A DNA stretch of 64,000 nucleotides, taken from NCBI RefSeq assembly GCF_021462225.1, contig NC_061797.1:26001093-26065092 (forward strand), written 5' to 3'. A program made the position numbers and the translations under genes. The stretch's first letter is position 1. Each line of letters begins with the position of its first letter. The stretch is from Girardinichthys multiradiatus. Its lineage: Eukaryota; Chordata; Actinopteri; Cyprinodontiformes; Goodeidae. A model generated the notes under the pieces. It made no database searches. It saw nothing but the letters and a program-made list of their open reading frames with translations, and was not told the DNA's origin. This document shows positions 1 to 10,500 of this stretch, one piece after another.

Positions 1-244
1 AAAAGAGATGAACCTGAATCACTCAATCATTCTTTAAAGCATTCCGACATAGCTTTGTTTTTCATTATTTATAAAATTCTAACTGAGCAATAGAGAGCTT
101 ACTGTTTCTTGTGAGTTTTACTTGTTTCATGCTAAAGTTCTGTAAATGCACCAACATGCATTTCTTGGAAAAAAGCTTTGCAGTGAGACACTCAAAGCTT
201 CTAACGCTCTCTGGCACATGTTGGATAACTTGACAGAACTTTGC
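1..244. other. tub upstream intron, no feature seen
   Basis: AT-rich sequence with short frames only. The first coding exon(s) of tub, expected to encode about 30 residues before the exon at 4377, were not found here or elsewhere before 4377, so they probably lie outside the window. Confidence 0.5.
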
Positions 245-460
245 TGAACATCCAACCATCCATTTTCTACACCTGCATATCCATGCAGAGCCGCAGGGGT
301 GCTGATGTCTATCTGCAGCAGTCAAGAGGTGGGGTACACCCTGGACAAGTTGTCTGCCCATATCAGAGCAACACAGATAAACACAAAACAACCTTGCATG
401 CACACACTCAGACATAAAGGCATTTTAGAGGAACCAGCTACCTAATGGACATGTTTTTGG
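245..460 (-). repeat. SINE family 1 fragment (tail and middle part)
   Basis: The segment carries the order of blocks seen in the better copy at 486-816: a 'ccatccattttct' edge, 'gtctatctgcagcagtc', 'gtggggtacaccctgga' and 'catgtttttggactgta'. In the minus orientation the simple-repeat tail is at the low coordinate. The tRNA-like head is missing. Related pieces lie at 33407, 37371, 37806, 41229 and 59005. Confidence 0.65.
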
Positions 461-485
461 ACTGTAGGATGAAGCTAAAGAACAT

Positions 486-816
486 AGTCAGTCATTTTCT
501 GTACTGCTTCTTCCATAGTGGGTCATGGGGAAGCTGGTGCCTATCTCCAGCAGTCTATGGGCAGGAGGCGGGGTACACCCTGGATTGGCGACCTGGACCG
601 GGCAACACACAAACCACCATGCACACACTGATTCACACACCTTAGGGCAATTTAGAGAGTCCAATTAGCCTAACAGGCATGTCTTTGGACTGTGGGAAGA
701 AGCCGGAGTACCCGGGGAGAACCTGCAGAAAGACCCCCAGCCAGGAGTGGATCCCAGGACTTTCTTGCTGCAAGGCAACAGTGCTACCAACTGCGCCACT
801 GTGCAGCCCCGAATCT
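486..816 (-). repeat. tRNA-derived SINE, family 1, near complete
   Basis: Read on the minus strand, the element begins at 816 with an A-box-like 'tggcgcagttggtagcac', followed by a degenerate B box ('gggatccactcc'), as in tRNA-derived SINEs. The body continues through 'gtccaaagacatgcctgtt' and 'tccagggtgtaccccgcc' to a tail near 486. The two internal RNA polymerase III promoter boxes at the head are the evidence for SINE status. It lies in a tub intron, antisense to tub. I cannot assign a database family name. Confidence 0.7.
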
Positions 817-1018
817 ACATACATTTCCCTCATATTTGATAGAATTACCTTTTCAACATTATGACTTGGATATCCTTTAAAATAGTTTGCTGGAATTTTG
901 GCCCATTTCTCCTGAAAAAAAAACTGGTATTAGGTTTGTAGGCCTCCTTGCTCACACAAACCTGTTTAGCTCTGCCTACAAATTTTCTCTGAGATTAGGG
1001 CTTTATGATGGCCGCTCT

Positions 1019-2805
1019 AAAATCAGAATCAGAATCAGAATCAGAATCAGAATCAGAAAAGCTTTATTGACAAGTATGTTTTTGGACATATAAGGAATTT
1101 GTTTTGGTACAACCGTGCAGGTGATCATTGTGCAAGTATGGCAGTGCAAGTAAAACAAGGAGTCCAAGCTGAACGTTAATGTATCAGGGAGAGTATCAGG
1201 GTGGTTTCCGGGTTTTGTTTACAAGACTGGTGGCAAATGGGGAAAGAACTGTTCTTGTGGCGTGAGGTTTTGGTCCGGATGGACCGCAGCCTCCTGCCAG
1301 AGGGGAGAGTTTCAAAGAGTCTGTGACCGGGGTGGGAGGGATCAGCCAGAATTTTCCCTGCCCGCTTCAGGGTCCTGGAGGTGTACAGTTCCTGGAGCTA
1401 CAGTAGACTGCGGCCAATCACCTTCTCAGCAGACCGAATGACACGCAGCAGCCTGCCCTTATCCTTGGCTGTAGCAGCGGTGTACCAGATGGTGATGGAG
1501 GAGGTGAGGATGGACTCAATGATGGCTGTGTAGAAGTGCACCATCACAGTCTTTGGCAGGTTGAATTTCTTCAGCTGCCGCAGGAAGAACATCCTCTGCT
1601 GGGCTTTCTTGATGAGGGAGCTGATGTTTGGCTCCCACTTGAAGTCCTGGGAGATGATGGTTCCCAGGAAGCGGAAAGATTCCACAGTGTCAATTGTGGA
1701 GTCACAGAGGGTGATTGGTGCAGGTGGGGCTGGGTTATGCCTGAAGTCCACAACCATCTCCACTGTCTTTAGAGCGTTGAGTTCAAGGTTGTTCTGGCTG
1801 CACCAGTCCAACAGATGGTCCACCTCCCATCTGTACGCAGACTCGTCACCATCAGAGACGAGTCCAATCAGAGTGGTGTCGTCCGCAAACTTCAGAAGCT
1901 TGACAGACTGGTGACTGGAGGTGCAGCTGTTGGTGTACAGGGAGAAGAGCAGAGGAGAGAGAACACAGCCTTGGGGGGAACTGGTGCTGATGGTCAGGGA
2001 GTCAGAGACTTGCTTCCCCAGCCTCACGTGCTGCTTTCTGTCAGACAGGAAGTCAGTGATCCACCTGCAGGTGGAGTCGGGCACACTCAGCTGGGAGAGC
2101 TTCTCCTGTAGCAGAACTGGGACGATGGTGTTGAAGGCAGAGCTGAAATCCACAAACAGGATCCTGGCATAGGTTCCTGTGGAGTCCAGGTACTGGAGGA
2201 TGAAGTGAAGGCCTAAGTTGACTGCATCGTCTACAGACCTGTTGGCTCTGTAAGCAAACTGCAGGGGGTCCAGGACGGGGTCGGTGATGTCTTTTAGGTG
2301 TGAGAGCACAAGGCGCTCAAAGGACTTCATCACCACAGAGGTCAGGGCGACAGGTCTAAAGTCATTAAGCCCTGTGGTCCTTGGCTTCTTGGGAACAGGT
2401 ACGATGGTGGAGGACTTGAAGCAGGCTGGTACATGACATGTCTCCAGTGAGGTGTTAAAAATGTCTGTGAAGACTGGAGACAGCTGATCAGCGCAGTGCT
2501 TCAGGCTGGCTGGTGAGACAGAATCTGGTCCAGCAGCTTTCCAGGGATTCTGTCTCCTGAAGAGTTTGTTGACATCCCTCTCCTGGATGGAAAGAGCTGT
2601 CCACGGCGTGGGTAGGGGGCTGGTGGGGGGGAACTTCGGGGTGGGGGTTGGAGGTGCCAAGGCCCCTCTTGAGGTTGGGGAGGTAGGGGTGGTGGATTGT
2701 GGCTGCAGCTGTTGGGGGGTGTTGTGGGGGATGATTGCAGGACTGTCCCTTTTGTCTTTCAAAGCGGCAGTAGAACTCATTCAGGTCGTTGGCGAGGCCA
2801 ACAGG
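1019..2805 (-). mobile_element. L2/CR1-type LINE, 5'-truncated, (TTCTGA)n tail
   Basis: The minus-strand element ends in a hexamer tail seen on the + strand as repeated AATCAG at 1019-1058. A 3' UTR with a polyadenylation-like 'caataaagctttt' precedes the tail. The body encodes a reverse transcriptase. A second copy of the same family lies at 16089-17534 in the opposite orientation. The clade is inferred from the reverse transcriptase motifs and could equally be Rex1-like. Confidence 0.8.
1110..2790 (-). pseudogene. LINE reverse transcriptase, broken ORF
   Basis: The open part (1398-2780) runs from a proline- and threonine-rich linker into a reverse transcriptase domain: 'NPWKAAGPDSV', then 'RPVALTSVVMKSFERL', '[13 protein letters not shown]', '[12 protein letters not shown]' and the catalytic 'FADDT' box. 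It stops at a TAG at 1398-1400 where the 16089 copy has TCG, after which homology continues to about 1110. A frame change near 2760 separates it from an upstream 'LNEFYCRFE' segment typical of this LINE group. The endonuclease domain is missing. The piece is not expected to be active. Compared by eye with the second copy, about 16 residues differ over roughly 300. Confidence 0.8.
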
Positions 2806-2840
2806 TTAAGGACAACAAACACTGACTTTGTTGTCCTTAA
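2806..2840. repeat. perfect 14-bp inverted repeat at a LINE/Tc1 junction
   Basis: The arm at 2806-2819 (ttaaggacaacaaa) is exactly complementary to 2827-2840 (tttgttgtccttaa), with a 7-nt loop. It sits where the LINE ends and the Tc1 remnant begins, and the right arm looks like Tc1 sequence. Confidence 0.7.
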
Positions 2841-3450
2841 GCCACCTTGTAACTAATCTGGCAGTATGATTAGAATCATTGTCCATTTGGAAGACCCATA
2901 TGTGCCAAAGCTTCAACTTCCTAATGTCTTGAGATGCTGTTTCATTATTTCTGCATGATCTTTTTTTCATGGGGTCTTCCATTTTTTTTTAAAGTGGACC
3001 AGTTCGTTTTGCAGCAAAAAACCTACATTCTTCACAGATGGGATGGTGTTGTCAAACTTAATAGCTTCCCCCTTTTAGTGCATGTTAATACAGGACTTGT
3101 TTCACTGTGTATAATGACTCTTTTACCAGCTTCAGCCTACATCTTCAAAAGGTATTTTGCTTTTTTCTGGGGTTGAATTTGTTGAACAGACGAACGTGGC
3201 ACCTTCAAACATCTGGAAATTGTACCTTGGGATGGACCAGACTGGTGGAAGTCCACAGTTCTGATATTTTGGTTGATTTTATAGCACACGCAAGCAGTGT
3301 GTTTCAGATATTTCCCTAAAATAAATACACGTGTGCCTCCATTTAACACAAATGTTGTGAGAAGTTGATGTTGTCGGAAGCTTCCATGGCATCATTATCT
3401 GGACTTTCTCACATAGTTTAAAGGCATAATAATCTTAATGCACACAAACT
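2822..3450 (-). mobile_element. Tc1-like transposon remnant
   Basis: Around 3180-3290 the minus strand encodes 'DFHQSGPSQGTISRCLKVPRSSVQQI', matching the N-terminal helix-turn-helix of Tc1-like transposases. The catalytic part has lost all frames, but short blocks of typical fish Tc1 sequence continue on both sides. Neither terminal inverted repeat is clear. It adjoins the LINE at 2805. Confidence 0.65.
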
Positions 3451-4376
3451 TCTGAGTTTGAAGAAAGCAATAAAACATTTCTTGCTCATTATTCTGGTAC
3501 TAAGAAATTATTTTGGTTAGTCTTACTAGCTTAAATCAGGAACGGTTTAGCCTAATTTAATAGCAGGCAGAGAGAGTTATGTGTCTTTTTATACAATGTA
3601 TGTAGATATCGTTTCAAATGTACAGATATAAAAGCTAAATGTTATTACATTTTCACTGAACAATCCTATTTCTGTTTAGTCCAGGATGTGATTTAGTGTT
3701 TTTTTTTCTTGATCTTACAGTACAATATAAATTCTTCTCTAATGGAAACCTTTAATATTTAAAAAGCTCTGGCTGGGTATAATTAGTCCTGATAAAAGCC
3801 ACAGAATCCATTTAGGCACACATCATGTGGTTTGGCAGCACAGTTTTAGCTAGCATTACTTCTCCTAATAGATTTGTTGCAACGTGCATTTAAGCAACTA
3901 AAATAGCTTGCAACAAAACCCTGATGAGCAACAGTAAATCCACTTATGTGCCTCCCAGACAGCTCTGACGCATGACAGTATTTACTTCACAATTCTGCTG
4001 AAGCTGTTTTTAAGATATATCAAGGTGGTGCCTCCATGGATTGCTTTGTTTTTTCCACACAGATTCTTGAAAAGGCTGACTTGAAATTATAGATGTGCAG
4101 GCAGTAGCTTAAAATCATTTTCTTCAAACTTTTATTGCACATTTATCTGCAGAATGTCAGGGTGCAGTAACCTTTTGAAGCAGAATGCTGCTTCCTCTAA
4201 ATGCCATACCATACAACTTTATTTATAATGCACCTAAACACAAATAAAGCAGACCAAAGTGCAAAATTATTTTGTTTAAAATTTGCTTCTTAATATTTAT
4301 AAGAAATATGTCATTTTCCTTGCCTTCCATCAGCTGACTTTTGGTCTGGGAATGTTTTTTGTGTTTGACACCTCAG
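3451..4376. other. tub intron, mostly featureless
   Basis: AT-rich intron. The only recognisable part is a weak LINE-tail-like stretch near 4203-4260 (caactttatttataatgc), resembling the 3' ends of the L2 elements in this window. A pyrimidine-rich run leads to the splice acceptor at 4375-4376. Confidence 0.5.
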
Positions 4377-4539
4377 CGAGCCCTCCTTGAACAGAAGCAG
4401 AAGAAGAAAAGGCAGGAGCCTCAGATGGTCCAATCCAATATAGATGGGAGGTCCCGTGCTCGTTGGACCAAACAGAGCGAAGAGCAGGCACCGCTGGTCG
4501 AATCATGCCTCAGCAGCAATAGCAGCACCATCTATCATG
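4377..4539 (+). CDS. tub: tub exon (first in window), basic N-terminal region
   Basis: Encodes [19 protein letters not shown] and continues to '[10 protein letters not shown]', a close match to the region after the first ~30 residues of vertebrate TUB. The acceptor is 'cctcag' at 4371-4376. The donor is 'g|gtgag' with GT at 4540-4541. The exon starts in phase 0 and leaves one base for the next codon. The basic QKKKR cluster is a nuclear localisation candidate. Confidence 0.93.
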
Positions 4540-7500
4540 GTGAGAAAGCCCTGAATCCCCTCGAGGCTCCTTCGACTCAGAGGTCAAACAGAGGGGTGCA
4601 GAAACACATTGATTACACAGGGAAAAATGTGAGATGTTTGTTTAATCAAGAGATTTAACTCATCTGAAGTGATTCTCATTTTCAGATTCTTCGAATGATT
4701 CAGAAAACAGAGCACAAGATAAAATAAGTTTAATACAGACTGGTATAGGAATGGTTGCTGTCATAACCATTTTGTAATAAAATGTGTAAAAACTACAAGA
4801 ATTTAACAGTTAAATTAAAAATGAGGAACAGGGCATACAACCCAACAGATTTATGCTCTGATTAAATTTAACAAGGTCACATGTCTGAAGTAGCTTGTTA
4901 TAACAGTGGCTGATTAACTACTGTTTTAAATACCTCCCACATCTTCTTCCATAATAACAACTAGCAAACTGCAATACAGAGTCTATTACACAGTATTATA
5001 TTGCTTTGAGGTAAAGTGCATTGCCTGGAAATTTTGTTTTCAAATATCAAAAGGATTTTCTTTTTGGATAAGGAGCCATTGCTGCAGCAGACTCTGCAGT
5101 AGGATGCTCACAGTTCTGTGACACCAACAGAACGTGAACTTTATCGAAAGGTTTTCGGCAAAAATATTTTCTTGTCTCCTGACCATAAAATTTAGCATCA
5201 ATAATGTGAAAGGAAATTTCAAAAGAGAAGCTGTGATCTTAAGCAACTAATTTAGCATGCAATGTAAAACAAATTTGATTGAAATAGAGGTAAGGCTTTG
5301 TGGGGATCTGGATCTATTAGATCCTGCACCCTGTCTAACAGCAGTGGAAACATTTTACTGACCTAAAGAATACTACAGTCAATAATATACAAGCAAATTG
5401 GGAAAACAAATATCTATCCATTATGGACTTCCTCAGATATTAAAGCTAAATGTTTTCCAAAGATTAATCCATTGCAGTAAACTTAGAACAAGTAAAGCAA
5501 TTTCAAACCACAGTTCTCACTGAATTTTGTAGCTGTGAAGCTTCGCGATGTCTTTGAATCACCATGTGAGTGTGAGCCCAAGTTTCTACTTTGTGCCATT
5601 TTCTCTCTCTGAAAATGTAAAATAAAAACATACATATATTTTTACTTTAGCTACAATAAAAAGTAGCCTGGAATTTTATTCCTTTTGCACTGAGACCATA
5701 ATACGTTGCCTTCACACTGACAGAATTCTTGACCAGCAGTGCCCATACTTTGGCATACCACTCTTTGTACTACAGTTATTTACTAATGTCTTCAAATCTT
5801 AGCACTTAAGAGTGCTAAGATGAAGTCCTCTTATGTATACACCGAAACCAAACTAATTCCCAGTTCTAAGGTCCAGGTTTTGTGGCTTAAAACATGAAGT
5901 CTCTCAGTTTCAACTAAAAGAAAAGGGAACTGTTGACAACATATTTTTCAGTGAAAATCTACAGGGGTTGGACAACAAAACTGAAACACCTGTCATTTTA
6001 GTGTGGGTAGTGTAGCTGGGTAGCCAGTCTTCAGTGATTGCACATTGCACCAGTAAGAGCAGAGTGTGAAGGTTCAATTAGCAGGGTAAGAGCACAGTTT
6101 TGCTCAAAATATTGAAATGCACACAACATTATGGGTGACATACGAGAGTTCAAAAGAGGACAAATTGTTGGTGCACGTCTCGCTGGCGCATCTGTGACCA
6201 AGACAGCAAGTCTTTGTGATGTATCAAGAGCCACGGTATCCAGGGTAATGTCAGCATACCACCAAGAAGGACGAACCACATTCAACAGGATTAACTGTGG
6301 ACGCAAGAGGAAGCTGTCTGAAAGGGATGTTCGGGTGCTAACCCGGATTGTAAAAAACATAAAACCACGGCTGCCCAAATCACGGCAGAATTAAATGTGC
6401 ACCTGAACTCTCGTGTTTCCACCAGAACTGTCCGTCGGGAGCTCCACAGGGTCAATATACATGGCCGGGCTGCTATAGCCAAACCTTTGGTCACTCGTGC
6501 CAATGCCAAACGTTGGTTTCAATGGTGCAAGGAGCACAAATCTTGGGCTGTGGACAATGTGAAACATGTATTGTTCTCTGATGAGTCCCCCTTTACTGTT
6601 TTCCCCACATCCGGGAGAGTTACGGTGTGGAGAAGCTCCAAAGAAGCGTACCACCCAGACTGTTGCATGCCCAGAGTGAAGCATGGGGGTGGATCAGTGA
6701 TGGTTTGGGCTGCCATATCATGGCATTCCCTTGGCCCAATACTTGTGCTAGATGGGCGCGTCACTGCCAAGGACTACCGAACCATTCTTGAGGACCATGT
6801 GCACCCAATGGTTCAAACATTGTATCCTGAAGGCGGTGCCGTGTATCAGGATGACAATGCACCAATACATACAGCAAGACTGGTGAAAGATTGGTTTGAT
6901 GAACATGAAAGTGAAGTTGAACATCTCCCATGGCCTGCACAGTCACCAGATCTAAATATTATTGAGCCACTTTGGGGTGTTTTGGAGGAGCGAGTCAGGA
7001 AACGTTTTCCTCCACCAGTATCACGTAGTGACCTGGCCACTATCCTGCAAGAAGAATGGCTTAAAATCCCTCTGACCACTGTGCAGGACTTGTATATGTC
7101 ATTCCCAAGACGAATTGACGCTGTATTGGCCGCAAAAGGAGGCCCTACACCATACTAATAAATTATTGTAGTCTAAAACCAGGCGTTTCAGTTTTCATTG
7201 TCCAACCCCAGTTGCAAAATTGCTGGTAAAAAACTCAACAATTTTAAGCTTTTTTCTTTCATTGTAAAACCCTTCTCTAAATTTCTGTTTTTTATCTTAA
7301 TGTTCTCCAGTGCAAGATGCTGAACGGGATGAGGGGAAGGTGATTTCGGACGCTCAGTTGCCTCGCTCAGCCAAAAAGAGCAAAGCATCAGCCAACTCCA
7401 CCCCGCAAACAGGCAGCGAAAAGAAGGAGAGGAAGGGGAAACACAAAGGTTAGCCTACCATGATTCAAAAGAACAGGTCATGGAATATATAAGAATATGG

Positions 7501-10500
7501 CCAATGTTCAAAACATTTTAATAATAATAATCATCTTTATTGGTCATTGCATTGAACATTACAACGAAATTTGTCCTCTGCATTTAACCCATCCCTTATA
7601 GGGAGCAGTGGGCTGCCATTGTGCGGCACCCGGGGAGCATACTGGGGCAAAGGGTCTTGCTCAGGGACCCAGAGGGGCAATCTGTGTGATACGAACCTGG
7701 CCCCCGTAACGCAAACCTCCTGTTCTAACCACCAGGCCACCACTCTCCCCAAGCGGTGTCATTTTAGTTATGACAAGCAGTCAGGATGCGTTATCCAGAT
7801 GCTTTAACCCTCTTTATCATCCTTGAGTCATATTTAAAAAGCTGAATGTCCTTTCTCTATTTTGTTGCTGTTCTGTTTGAGTTCTGCAATAACACATGAC
7901 AGGTAGACTCATTAGAGGCTGAGATATGATCAAGATCACAGCAAAAAAATTAGTTGGTAAATTTCAGCTGTAGTTTTAATGCATGTTCTAGATCATTTAC
8001 CTGTATTTCAAGTTTTTTCCAACATTCACAGCAGGTGTTACATTCTAATTTAATGTCACAATGATGAAGAATCAAAAGGAATAGGAGGGCAATAGAAGAA
8101 GAATGGAACTTCTTCACACTCACACACACACACTCACACATAAACACATTACAAAATCAGAGGCAGAGTTGTACTTTTTCAGTGCTGCTTTGTATCTTAC
8201 ATATCTAGCTTTAAAAGAAAACATGTAACAGTGTGGTAAATTAAAAATTAAGCAAACTGAATGAGAATATTCTGATAGTTAAACTGATAGCAGAAAAATG
8301 TACCAGTTCTGGAAGAAAACACAGCCTTGACTGTTCAGTGCACAGACTCGAATTAAGGTCTGTTGTGAAGTCAGGCAACTAGCTATCAGAAACGCATGCT
8401 TTATGTTCTGTAGGTTGTAGAGTGGCGTCCATAATCTCCTACAGATCCTCGTATGAATAGTGGGTTAGAAAAATGTGGACACTGCGCTAACACTTTAACC
8501 CTTGTTTCAAACTGTGGTATGTGCAATGCTAATAGTACTTGAACTGCCTTTAGCATTCAGTTATTTGTAAAATAAAAAATCCATCCGTCAAGCTAAAGGT
8601 TTTAATGCTAACTGTTGTGTAGAGCTGGTAAGCACCAGGAGCCACAAAAGTTGTTCAAGCTGATCTTTATTTCACCAGAAACCACTCAAATGAAAAAAGC
8701 AGATGAGAAGGTTTTGAAAACTCCATGTACAAACCTTGAGAGGACAGGCTAACCAGGATTAACGATATAAGTTAAAAACGTATTTCTCAGCATAGTACAC
8801 ATAATTAAATTGCATCTTTCTTTTTTTTTAATGACAGAATAAGCTGACAGTCACAATGCACTGTGCCAGGGTATATTATCATATGTAAAGTGTTCTTGCT
8901 ATTTTTCTCCTTCCAGTAATAAATAAATGTTGGAGTTCAAAACCCTCACTTGCTGTTCTCTGCAAGCAAGTGCAAGATTATCAGTGTTTTAAATATAATC
9001 CTTTGAGTGGTCACAATGCTTTGGTGACACGAATCTTGTTTTTTTCAGAATGTTCTCAGTTCCTCAAAACGTACGTACATAAATAAAGGTAATAGAAGGC
9101 CATGTACACTATCGGTCAAACATTTATGAACGACTCTCACATTTAATGGTTTTCTTCATGTGTAGAACTATTTACATTATACTTAGATCCTGACTGAAGG
9201 CATCAAAACAGTGAATGAACACATATGCAATTATGTAGCTAACAAAAAATTGAAAAATAAATTTAAATGTTATATATTTTGGATTCCTTAAAGTTGCTGT
9301 GATGACTGAAATATTAACCTTTGGCCATCTATCAATGAACCTCTGGTTCTTTCAAGACTCTTTGGAAAACCATTTCAGGTGACTACTTAAGGAAGCTCAT
9401 AGTGAGACTGCCAGGAGAGCAAAGCAGTAATCAAAGCAAACAGGTGGCTATTATGAAGAATCTAAAATATAAAAATGTTTAGAGTTATTTTACACTTTTT
9501 GTTTACTGCATAATTCCATGTGTGTTCATTCACAGTTTTGTTGCCTTTGGTGAGAATCTGCAATGTAAATAGTCATGAAAATAAAGAGATCCATTATGTG
9601 ATAAAGTGTATCTAAAACATTTGACCAGTAGTGTAGGTTAATTATATATTGAAGGCCTCAAGAGAAAACAGTGAGATAACTGTGTCAGTATTGACACATT
9701 TCTTCAAATGTCATAGGTTGATGGAAACATTCATTTTCCTTGGCAATAATGTCTTAAATGTGAATCAACAATAAAATAGTTATTATTGAGCAGTGTTCTG
9801 ACAAAGTCTATTCTTGTTGAATGATGGCCCAGCAGCGATCAACAGCCCGGCAGCCCACCAGGATGACAACCAGATCCAGATCCTAACGGTGGGCCATTCT
9901 GCTGCAGAGGAGGGCGAGGCCGAGCCGGTTATGAGCTGCACTCAGTCACAGAGTAAGCAGGACCTCCGTGTCACCATGCTCAAGAAAGGTAAAACCTTTG
10001 CTGTTTAAAATGTCTTTAATAACACCCACCATTCTCTGGTTCACTGATATACTGGATATCATACTCTGGTAGGTGGATAAAACACTTGTACTGATCTTAA
10101 ATCTGTCAACTGCAAGTTTAAGTTTATTTATAGAGCATGTTTTTATAGCAAGAAACATGCTACCCTTATTGAAATTCAGCATTACTGAGATTATTGTTTT
10201 TATTCATTCTGTGATTCGTTATAGATTGCTGATCCTGTAGCAAACAATCACTAGTTTATTCTGTGGTCAATACCAACGTGTAAGATTTGTAAAATAATTG
10301 ATTTATATGCAGAATAAATACAGGTCCTTCTCAAAATATTAGCATATTGTGATAAAGTTTATTATTTTCCATAATGTCATGATGAAAATTTAACATTCAT
10401 ATATTTTAGATTCATTGCACACTAACTGAAATATTTCAGGTCTTTTATTGTCTTAATACGGATGATTTTGGCATACAGCTCATGAAAACCCAAAATTCCT

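Noticed and set aside
1561..1914. Open frames on the + strand over the LINE
   Set aside because: Shadows of the reverse transcriptase on the other strand; the same shadows recur over the copy at 16089-17182.
1..4376. First coding exon(s) of tub
   Set aside because: I looked for the expected ~30-residue N-terminus with a donor in phase 0 and found none; the segment is repeats and AT-rich DNA.
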